Shown piece after piece: positions 1-5,453 of a DNA stretch of 6,477 bases; position 1 is the stretch's first letter, and every line of letters begins with the position of its first letter. A program made the translations under genes and the position numbers. Source of the stretch: an uncultured Hungatella sp. (GTDB taxonomy: Bacteria; Bacillota; Clostridia; Lachnospirales; Lachnospiraceae); the NCBI GenBank assembly GCA_959018155.1, contig CAUEKH010000147.1:1-6477 (forward strand), given 5' to 3'. The notes under the pieces were generated by a model. It did not search any database. It worked only from the letters and a program-made list of their open reading frames with translations, and was not told where the DNA came from.

Positions 1-140
1 CCGGATTCTCCCACCAGTCCGAACGTTTCCCCTTTATAAATCTTAAAATTCACCTTCTTAACGGCTTCATACTTCTTTTTCCGCTCTCCGAAGGTCACAT
101 CCAGATCCTTCACATCCAGTAATACTTCTCTCTCCATCAT
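1..140 (-). CDS. oppF: Oligopeptide ABC transporter ATP-binding protein OppF, N-terminal fragment
   Basis: Second ATPase of the peptide importer, expected to pair with OppD at the cytoplasmic face of OppBC. Only the first 46 codons are in the window; the rest runs off the left edge. The fragment begins [17 protein letters not shown] and reads through [23 protein letters not shown], the usual first beta-strands of an ABC ATPase ending as the Walker A loop (GESG...) starts. Two consecutive ATG codons (140-138 and 137-135) could start it. A GGAGG at 151-147 lies 6 nt from the first and 9 nt from the second, so both are usable. The oppD stop TGA (139-137) sits inside the ATGATG, giving a 4-nt or 1-nt overlap and suggesting translational coupling. 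The family call rests on position after oppD plus the N-terminal match; DppF-type naming is equally possible. Confidence 0.88.
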   Translation of the reverse strand, partial: MMEREVLLDVKDLDVTFGERKKKYEAVKKVNFKIYKGETFGLVGES

Positions 141-1186
141 AACAGACCTCCGTTCCGGATTTTCTCTACCACCGAAGGCGGTTCCACCTTCGGGGCCCGT
201 TTATCCAAAAGCCAGGTCTTGGCCTTATGGGTGGGAGAAATTTCAAAATACGGCGGCCGCTTCACGAAATCAATCTTAAGCGCCCTGGGATTTCGCGGCG
301 CAAACGCGTCGCCCTCGATCTCCGTATAGAGGTTCGGCGGCGTCCCCGGGATAGAAAACAGGTCCGTCCCCTTCACGCCCACCTGAGGCAGGGAAGAGAG
401 CAGCGCCCACGTATACGGATGCCTCGCGTCATAGAAAATATCCTCGCACGTCCCGATCTCAATAATATCCCCGGCATACATGACGGCCACCCGGTCCGCG
501 ATATTGGCAACCACGCCCAGATCATGGGTAATCAGGATTACGGACAGCTTATATTTATGCCGCAGTTCCTTAATCAAATCGAGGATCTGCGCCTGGATTG
601 TCACATCGAGAGCCGTAGTCGGCTCATCACAAATGAGAATCTGCGGGTTGCAGGCAATCGCAATGGCAATCACGACTCTCTGCCGCATACCGCCGGAAAA
701 TTCATGGGGGTACTGGTTAAACCGCACCTCCGGCTCCTGAATCCCCACATCCGTCAGATATTGCAGCGTCCGTTTCTTCGCCTCCGCCCGGTTCACATTC
801 TGGTGAAGAAGCACGGCCTCCATAATCTGCACCCCGATGGTCTTCAGCGGATTTAAGCTGGTCATTGGGTCCTGCATAATCATGGCAATCTCATGGCCGC
901 GGATTTTCAGCCACTCCTTTTCCTTTCGGATTTTCGTCAGTTCCACCGGCTTTTTATCATCCGCGCCGTAATAGACCGTCTTTCCCGCCGCCACGCGCCC
1001 GTTCTGGTCAAGAAGTCCCATAAATGATTTGGTAAACACCGACTTCCCGCTGCCGGACTCCCCGACGATAGCCAGGATCTCTCCTCTGTATAACTCCATG
1101 GAAATCCCTCTTATGGCATTTAAGGTCTTCCCCCTCAGTTCAAATTTGATATCTAAATCTTCTACTGTCAGTATCTTATCTGGCAT
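137..1186 (-). CDS. oppD: Oligopeptide ABC transporter ATP-binding protein OppD
   Basis: Cytoplasmic ATPase that powers peptide import with OppF. The 349-residue protein has every ABC motif: Walker A GESGSGKS (42-49), Q-loop Q105 in [10 protein letters not shown], signature FSGGMRQR (163-170), Walker B ILICDE (183-188), D-loop ALD (192-194) and H-loop H221. The C-terminal peptide-transporter extension starts at [13 protein letters not shown] (256-268) and runs through GTPPN to the end. Length is normal for the family. The start is fixed by an excellent AGGAGGTGA ribosome binding site (1201-1193), 6 nt from the ATG and 19 nt after the oppC stop. The four cysteines that hold an iron-sulfur cluster in DppD-type relatives are replaced here by D293, N299, D306 and T324 (see findings). 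The gene overlaps oppF at its stop. Oligopeptide versus dipeptide specificity cannot be read from the ATPase. Confidence 0.95.
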   Translation of the reverse strand: MPDKILTVEDLDIKFELRGKTLNAIRGISMELYRGEILAIVGESGSGKSVFTKSFMGLLDQNGRVAAGKTVYYGADDKKPVELTKIRKEKEWLKIRGHEIAMIMQDPMTSLNPLKTIGVQIMEAVLLHQNVNRAEAKKRTLQYLTDVGIQEPEVRFNQYPHEFSGGMRQRVVIAIAIACNPQILICDEPTTALDVTIQAQILDLIKELRHKYKLSVILITHDLGVVANIADRVAVMYAGDIIEIGTCEDIFYDARHPYTWALLSSLPQVGVKGTDLFSIPGTPPNLYTEIEGDAFAPRNPRALKIDFVKRPPYFEISPTHKAKTWLLDKRAPKVEPPSVVEKIRNGGLL

Positions 1187-1205
1187 CCTTTCTCACCTCC
1201 TGCGC

Positions 1206-2216
1206 TTATACATGGTTCTTCGGGTCAGCGGCGTCCGAAAACGCGTTGCCGATGATATAGAACGAAATGGTGACAAACGAAAGGATAATCGTCGGATAAA
1301 CGAGCTGGTAGCGGAGAGCCGGGCTGGTAATCAGCGCGCGTCCCTCATTGATTAAGTTCCCGAGACTCGGGATATTAACCGGAAGCCCCAGTCCGATATA
1401 CGTGATAAATACCTCATTTCCGATTGCCGCCGGTATGGTAAGCGCCATACGCAGCATAATCACCGATACCAGATATGGCAGTAAATTCTTAATAATAATC
1501 CGCACCGTCGGCGTTCCGAGACAGCGGCTTGCCACATTGTAATCCCGGTCGCGGATAATCAGGATCTGGTTTCTGATAAAACGTGCCATCTGGATCCACC
1601 CGGTCAGACACATGGCAAAGATCAACGTCTTCACGCCCGGCTTCAGGATATAGGAGATCAGAATCAGGATAATCGTATTGGGAATATTGTCAATGATGTT
1701 GTAAACCTCAGTCAGAATAAAATCCGCCTTTCTCACATACCCCCAGATAACCCCTACGGTGATCCCGATCAGGGCCTCCGCCAGCGCTACGGCCAGGCCG
1801 ATAAACAGCGAAGTTCTGGTTCCCGCCCAGATTCTGGCCCATAAATCCTGGCCGATGGAGTTCGTTCCAAGAATAAACTGACCGCCCGGAGGGACATTTC
1901 GAAACTGGATCCCCGTCTCATCATTGATAATCATATTCGGGTCGTACTGCCCCGGCAAATGGGGCTGAATAAAGGTAAATGCCAGAAGAAGAAGCAGAAG
2001 CACCAGCAGAATAACCGCTCCCCTGTTCTTTAAAAACGCCCGGAAGGTACTGCTCCAGTAAGAATAGTTGCTGTAGCCGGTCCGCTCCACCTCCGCCTCA
2101 TTAAACTCGGCAAAGGTAAACAGCTCCTCCTCAGACACAGCCCCTTTCGCCGTTTTCTCCAGGCTGTCCATCAGCTCCGCTTCCTTCGTATGGCGGTAAG
2201 AAAACTGCTTCATCAT
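1206..2216 (-). CDS. oppC: Oligopeptide ABC transporter permease OppC
   Basis: Integral-membrane subunit that forms the peptide channel with OppB. The 336-residue protein has a long, acidic cytoplasmic N-terminus (about 1-65) ending in YSYWSSTFRAFLKNRGA, as is usual in Firmicute OppC. A strongly hydrophobic first membrane span follows (about 66-85, nearly all Leu/Val). An extracytoplasmic segment carries the hallmark LGTNSIGQDLWARIWAGTRTSL region (116-137), and several further spans form the permease core from about residue 137. The coupling (EAA-type) loop that docks on the ATPase is at about 224-245, around ASRCLG and ending in NLLP. It starts at ATGATG: the first ATG (2216-2214) gives a 4-nt overlap with the oppB stop TGA (2215-2213). 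The second ATG (2213-2211) is better spaced from the AAGGTGA ribosome binding site at 2226-2220. The stop is 19 nt before oppD. Confidence 0.94.
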   Translation of the reverse strand: MMKQFSYRHTKEAELMDSLEKTAKGAVSEEELFTFAEFNEAEVERTGYSNYSYWSSTFRAFLKNRGAVILLVLLLLLLAFTFIQPHLPGQYDPNMIINDETGIQFRNVPPGGQFILGTNSIGQDLWARIWAGTRTSLFIGLAVALAEALIGITVGVIWGYVRKADFILTEVYNIIDNIPNTIILILISYILKPGVKTLIFAMCLTGWIQMARFIRNQILIIRDRDYNVASRCLGTPTVRIIIKNLLPYLVSVIMLRMALTIPAAIGNEVFITYIGLGLPVNIPSLGNLINEGRALITSPALRYQLVYPTIILSFVTISFYIIGNAFSDAADPKNHV

Positions 2217-3154
2217 CTGTCACCTTCTTTCTTGCCTAAACTGATTCTCGGGTCCAAGAGAACCATCATAATATCGCCCAGCAGCAGGCCAAGGACGCCC
2301 ACGCAGGCATATAACAGCACGATTCCCTGAACCATGGTGTTATCGTGCTTCTTGATCACCGTCACCAAAAGTCCGCCCATCCCCGGAATACTGTACAGCG
2401 ATTCAATATAAATAGAACCGATGACCGTATTTAAAAATGCCGTCGGTATGTACTGGGCCAGCGGCACAAACGCGTTGCGGAAGATATGCTTAAACATGAC
2501 TCCGCTCTCCGACATTCCCTTAGCCCTGGCCAGCTTCACGTAATCCTTATTGCTCTCATCCACCATATAGCGCCGCAGCCACATCCCGTAAAATGCGATA
2601 TTATTTAACGACATGGAAATAACCGGCAGCACCCAGTACTTCGGATCATCAATCTTAAACAGCAGTCCCACATCGAGTATCTGCGTCCCGTAGAGCTGGA
2701 TATAGAGGTAATAGACCGCAGCCGGAACCGCCTGGATGCAGACGATAAACAGCGTTCCAAGCTTGTCAAACCACCGGTATTTGTACCGCGCCATCAGCGC
2801 TCCCATGGGAAGCCCCGCCAAAAGCGCCACAATCATGGAAATAATCCCCAGCTTGATGGACACCGGAACCTTGTCCGCCAAAATCTCCGTCACCGGCACA
2901 TTGGCGCGGTAGATTCTCGATACCCCCAAATCCCCGTGAATCAAATTCTGGAAAAAATGGACAATCTGGACCGGCAGTGGATCCGTCAGCCCCATTTCCT
3001 GCAATCCCACCTGAATCTGCTGCGGCGTCATTTTGTCAAAGTTCGGAAAATATCCCTCAATGGGCATCAGACGCAGCAGACAAAACACAATCGTCAGAAT
3101 GATGATCAATGTGAGAAATGAACGTGCGATTCGTTTACCTAAATACTTCACCAT
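2213..3154 (-). CDS. oppB: Oligopeptide ABC transporter permease OppB
   Basis: Second channel-forming membrane subunit. With the ATG at 3154 the protein has 313 residues and begins MVKYLGKRIARSFLTL, the usual OppB N-terminus (a basic stretch leading into the first membrane span, about 12-30). The extracytoplasmic part contains MGLTDPLPVQ and the HGDLGVS motif (73-79), followed by a multi-span permease core. The coupling loop is around YVKLARAKGMSESGVMFKHIF (about 205-225), and the end has the conserved DPRISL. The reading frame stays open up to an ATG at 3301, but those 49 extra residues resemble no OppB leader. That ATG has no ribosome binding site and lies 7 nt after oppA, and the extra stretch covers two inverted repeats. 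I therefore choose 3154, served by AAAGGAG at 3173-3167 with a rather long 12-nt spacing. The gene follows oppA after 153 nt and overlaps oppC. Confidence 0.92.
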   Translation of the reverse strand: MVKYLGKRIARSFLTLIIILTIVFCLLRLMPIEGYFPNFDKMTPQQIQVGLQEMGLTDPLPVQIVHFFQNLIHGDLGVSRIYRANVPVTEILADKVPVSIKLGIISMIVALLAGLPMGALMARYKYRWFDKLGTLFIVCIQAVPAAVYYLYIQLYGTQILDVGLLFKIDDPKYWVLPVISMSLNNIAFYGMWLRRYMVDESNKDYVKLARAKGMSESGVMFKHIFRNAFVPLAQYIPTAFLNTVIGSIYIESLYSIPGMGGLLVTVIKKHDNTMVQGIVLLYACVGVLGLLLGDIMMVLLDPRISLGKKEGDR

Positions 3155-3166
3155 CTCTTTCTCTCG

Positions 3167-3173
3167 CTCCTTT
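3167..3173 (-). promoter_or_regulatory. Ribosome binding site of oppB
   Basis: AAAGGAG on the minus strand, 12 nt before the ATG at 3154. The spacing is longer than the usual 5-9 nt. The purine-rich stretch between (CGAGAGAAAGAG) may give weak additional pairing. It supports the internal start over the ATG at 3301, which has no such site. The extended spacing could make oppB translation weaker than oppA. Confidence 0.55.
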
Positions 3174-3183
3174 ATCGTTGATG

Positions 3184-3238
3184 AAAAATGCTCTCGAAAA
3201 AGTAAAACCCCCTGTTTCACCTTTTCGACAACGTTTTT
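3184..3238 (-). terminator. Long imperfect inverted repeat between oppA and oppB; probable attenuator or mRNA-stabilising hairpin
   Basis: On the minus-strand transcript, 3228-3214 pairs with 3208-3194 over 15 positions (two G-U wobbles) around a 5-nt AGGGG loop. Pairing then continues past a G-G mismatch (3229/3193) through U-A, U-G and G-C (3230-3232 with 3192-3190). After a C-A mismatch it goes on with five A-U pairs (3234-3238 with 3188-3184). The A-tract upstream and U5 tract downstream of a stem are the form of an intrinsic, possibly bidirectional, terminator. Because oppB-oppF lie downstream in the same orientation, a partial terminator or a 3'-end stabiliser for the oppA message is likelier than a full stop. 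The stem is rather A-U rich, so its termination strength is uncertain. Confidence 0.6.
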
Positions 3239-3267
3239 TCTGTATCCATTTCGGGAAACCGATGCCA

Positions 3268-3287
3268 TCCGGAAAATATTTTCCGGA
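3268..3287 (-). repeat. 20-nt perfect palindrome just after oppA
   Basis: A perfect self-complementary sequence made of TCCGGAAAAT followed by its reverse complement, starting 20 nt past the oppA stop codon. As RNA it can fold into an 8-bp stem with an AUAU loop. There is no U-tract after it, so it is not a standard intrinsic terminator. It could instead be a protein-binding dyad, or a second stem acting with the larger hairpin at 3184-3238 to shield the oppA message. The palindrome is certain; its role is inference. Confidence 0.6.
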
Positions 3288-3307
3288 CAGCACCTTCCCA
3301 TTTTAAC

Positions 3308-5269
3308 CTACTGTTCGTTTTTCGCCTTATTGGCATCATACTCTTCCATGGAAACGTAATGGTCAAGCAGATGCTGCCCTTTATATCTCAGTCCCGACAC
3401 ACCGAACGGCGCGTACTGTCCTTCAAATACATCCAGCTTATTACAGATATACTGGCTGACAGAGATACTGAACGGAACCACCAGCGCCCGGTCAATCAGC
3501 ACCGCCTCTGCCTTTCCAAATGCCTCATAACGCGCATTCATATCAACCTTGATTTCCTTCGCCGCATCGACGAGTGATAAATACTCGGAAACCGCTTCCC
3601 CGGCTCCTGTGCCCTCGGTAACAGACAGAGCCATGTTGGAATATTTATAACCGAGATCGTAGCCCGATTCGCCCTTAGCCTGATAGAACGGGTCGGTCCA
3701 CGTCTCAGGATCGGCATAGTCGGCGCCCCAGCCGCATTTCATAAAGGCATATTTTCCATTTCTGCGGATCTCCGTTAAGAAGTTGTCGGTAGGACCTGCT
3801 TCTACAATGATATCAATAAAATCATTTCCAAGCAGGGATTCCATCTGCTGTTCTGCCACCTGGCACTCTTTATCCCAGTTGACAACCGATGGATTGTAAG
3901 GCATTAAAACCTTAACCGGGAATGTAACACCCTCCGCGGTCAGTTCTTCCTTCGCCTTATCTCTGAATTCAACGGCCTTCGCCTCGTCAAAGGTATCTCC
4001 CAGCTTCGCCATATCGCCGATTGTCGTATAATCTTTTCCATCAGCGTCAAATGCGAACTTGTTCGGAGTCACGCTGTTGATGATATAATCTTCCGGCGCG
4101 TTCGGCTCTAATACCGAAACCTCCTTTACCCGGTTTAAACCGGCTGCCAGGGCTTTTCTGAAATTCTCATTGTTGACTGCCTTTTTCCAGTTTTCCGGTT
4201 CATACTCCTCCCCGAACTGCGGATCGAAGTTAAAGCAGTAAAAATAGGAGTAGTCGGTTTTCGGCCTCTCACGACTGACCAGATTCTTCGTCTCTTCATT
4301 GTTCAGCCAGTCGTCCAGGATATCGGAAGTCAGTTCCGCGTAATCAACTTCCCCACGCTTCACCATCTCCGGCCCAATGGTATTGGCCTCTGCATTGTAA
4401 ATCTTCTGGATTTCATCAATAAATACGTTGGCTGCGTCGTAATTAGCCGTATTTTTCTTATATACGTGTCTCTCCTGCGGAGAAAACTCAGCCAGATAGT
4501 AGGCGCCATTGTAATACATCTTATCCGCCGCCGTACCGAATTCCTTTCCCAGTTCTTCCAGCTGCGGGCCGTAAGCCGGCATATAAACCACATATACCAG
4601 AGAAGATAAGAAATACGGTACTTCCTTTGCCAGCGTGTAGGTCAGAGTATGATCATCCACTGCCTTAACGCCCACCTCAGAGAAATCAATCGCGGCCCAC
4701 GTTTTACCATCCTCATCGGCGCCGCCATTGTAAGCAAGACCATTGTAATATTCCTCGGCATTGGCAATCACGCCAAATAAATTCTGGACATTGGCGCTCT
4801 CATTTTCCGGTGTCAGTTCATACTTCATGGCGTCCACAAAATCCTGAGCCGTCACGTCAGCCACCTCGGCCCCTGTGTTGTCCACCCACTTGGCTTCTCT
4901 CAGTTTAAAAGTCCACGTCAGAGATGCTTCATCGTAACTCCACTCCGTCGCCAGACCTTCCTTCATCTGTCCTTTTGAGTCATACTCCACAAGAGTGTCG
5001 ATACAGTTGGCGCCAATCCTCTGATCCCCAATCGTCGAAGTCACAAGATAGTTTAAGGTTGTTACTTCACCAGAATACAGCATCGTATAGACGGCCGGTT
5101 CCCCGGAACTTTCCCCGCCCTTGTTGTCGCCGTCTGCCGCCTCATTACCGGCCGGAGCCTTCGTCTGATTTCCGCCATCGGCAGGTTTCTTCCCGCCGCA
5201 GCCGCCAAGTACAGTAGAAACAGCCAGAACCGCACACAACAGTGCCGCTGTGATTCTCCTTTTTCTCAT
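3308..5269 (-). CDS. oppA: Oligopeptide-binding lipoprotein OppA (SBP family 5)
   Basis: Extracytoplasmic peptide receptor that delivers substrate to OppBC. From the ATG at 5269 it has 653 residues. It opens with a basic n-region MRKRRIT, a hydrophobic core, and the lipobox LGGC with the lipid-modified C24. A flexible Gly/Ala/Asp/Glu-rich linker (about 25-58) precedes the folded domain. The domain shows the family-5 binding-protein signature: KEGLATEWSYDEASLTWTF then KLREAKWVDNTG (about 103-132), followed by TAQDFVDAMKY. Near the C-terminus is a CGWGADYADPETWTDPFY segment. It is larger than enterobacterial OppA, as is common in Firmicutes. An in-frame ATG at 5284 would overlap the GGAGG at 5282-5278, which lies 8 nt from the ATG at 5269; this decides the start. 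Peptide specificity (general oligopeptide, murein peptide or signalling peptide) cannot be decided from the sequence. Confidence 0.94.
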   Translation of the reverse strand: MRKRRITAALLCAVLAVSTVLGGCGGKKPADGGNQTKAPAGNEAADGDNKGGESSGEPAVYTMLYSGEVTTLNYLVTSTIGDQRIGANCIDTLVEYDSKGQMKEGLATEWSYDEASLTWTFKLREAKWVDNTGAEVADVTAQDFVDAMKYELTPENESANVQNLFGVIANAEEYYNGLAYNGGADEDGKTWAAIDFSEVGVKAVDDHTLTYTLAKEVPYFLSSLVYVVYMPAYGPQLEELGKEFGTAADKMYYNGAYYLAEFSPQERHVYKKNTANYDAANVFIDEIQKIYNAEANTIGPEMVKRGEVDYAELTSDILDDWLNNEETKNLVSRERPKTDYSYFYCFNFDPQFGEEYEPENWKKAVNNENFRKALAAGLNRVKEVSVLEPNAPEDYIINSVTPNKFAFDADGKDYTTIGDMAKLGDTFDEAKAVEFRDKAKEELTAEGVTFPVKVLMPYNPSVVNWDKECQVAEQQMESLLGNDFIDIIVEAGPTDNFLTEIRRNGKYAFMKCGWGADYADPETWTDPFYQAKGESGYDLGYKYSNMALSVTEGTGAGEAVSEYLSLVDAAKEIKVDMNARYEAFGKAEAVLIDRALVVPFSISVSQYICNKLDVFEGQYAPFGVSGLRYKGQHLLDHYVSMEEYDANKAKNEQ

Positions 5270-5277
5270 AAACATTT

Positions 5278-5282
5278 CCTCC
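5278..5282 (-). promoter_or_regulatory. Ribosome binding site of oppA
   Basis: GGAGG 8 nt before the ATG at 5269. It decides the start: the ATG at 5275 is only 2 nt away and the ATG at 5284 overlaps the site itself. The start at 5269 also puts the basic n-region MRKRR directly at the N-terminus of the lipoprotein signal peptide. Confidence 0.8.
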
Positions 5283-5296
5283 ATCTCTCTATATTC

Positions 5297-5334
5297 CTAA
5301 CCCTTGCGGGATTAGTTACAAAAATTTTCTAATC
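5297..5334 (-). promoter_or_regulatory. Two overlapping alternative hairpins in the oppA leader
   Basis: On the minus-strand RNA, GATTAG (5334-5329) can pair with CTAATC (5315-5310) across an A/T-rich 13-nt loop. Alternatively CTAA-T-CCC (5315-5308) can pair with GGGTTAG (5303-5297) around a GCAA tetraloop with one bulged base. The CTAATCCC strand is shared, so the two folds exclude each other. No U-tract follows the second stem, and the oppA ribosome binding site lies 14 nt further on. The geometry hints at a leader switch or a processing site, but both stems are short and chance is possible. No clear -35/-10 promoter was found in this leader. Confidence 0.3.
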
Positions 5335-5350
5335 AGATCTTCTGCCTTTC

Positions 5351-5453
5351 ATACTCCAGGTATTCGGGTCTCTGGCATTCGGATCCCTGGTATTCGAGTC
5401 TCTGGTATTCGAGTCTCTGGCATTCGGGTCTCTTATTCGGATCCCTGATATTC
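5351..5453 (-). repeat. 15-bp tandem repeat (minisatellite) across the epimerase 3' end
   Basis: Seven head-to-tail units with minus-strand consensus GAATACCAGAGACTC: 5453-5439, 5438-5426 (13 nt, missing CC), 5425-5411, 5410-5396, 5395-5381, 5380-5366, and a degenerate 5365-5351. Variation is confined to a few positions (GAATAC/GAATGC/GAATAT; AGACTC/AGACCC/GGATCC). The pair GGATCC-type then AGACCC-type unit occurs twice (units 1-2 and 5-6), suggesting block duplication. One unit equals five codons in the epimerase frame (EYQGS or EYQRL), so full units add residues without changing frame. The epimerase stop TAA (5435-5433) lies in the shortened second unit. This array fills most of the 163-nt gap before oppA. 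Confidence 0.93.

Noticed and set aside
227..856. Long plus-strand open frame opposite oppD, and other plus-strand frames opposite oppC, oppA and the epimerase
   Set aside because: They lie wholly antisense to strongly supported genes, are rich in Arg, His and Pro as expected of antisense frames in this composition, and show no recognisable domain.
1983..2011. GAA/CAG-rich short triplet run in oppC
   Set aside because: It simply encodes the Leu/Val-rich first membrane span; the repeats are imperfect and need no other explanation.
3155..3301. N-terminal extension of OppB from the ATG at 3301
   Set aside because: There is no ribosome binding site at that ATG, the extra 49 residues look unlike an OppB leader, and the segment is made of inverted repeats. 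The internal ATG gives a family-typical N-terminus.
4360..4593. Short minus-strand frame inside oppA (and a similar one at 5843-6043 inside the epimerase)
   Set aside because: Out-of-frame shadows of the real genes with Arg/Trp-rich translations and no family features.
5323..5337. Possible CodY box (AATTTTC-type) in the oppA leader on the plus strand
   Set aside because: Only about 10 of 15 positions match the consensus and the second half-site is essentially absent. In A/T-rich spacer this is expected by chance, although CodY control of peptide importers is known in Firmicutes.
5285..5345. Sigma-A type promoter for oppA
   Set aside because: TTGTAA and TATAGA elements can be found but are 22 nt apart, too far for a standard promoter, and no better pair is visible. 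Transcription may come from upstream of the epimerase.
5426..5438. Programmed frameshift to read the repeat tail of the epimerase
   Set aside because: A +1 shift at GAA-TAA would enter the tail frame, but no recognised slippery site or stimulatory structure is seen; a plain 2-bp loss is simpler.
5351..5453. CRISPR array
   Set aside because: The 15-bp units are directly adjacent with no unique spacers, and are far shorter than CRISPR repeats.
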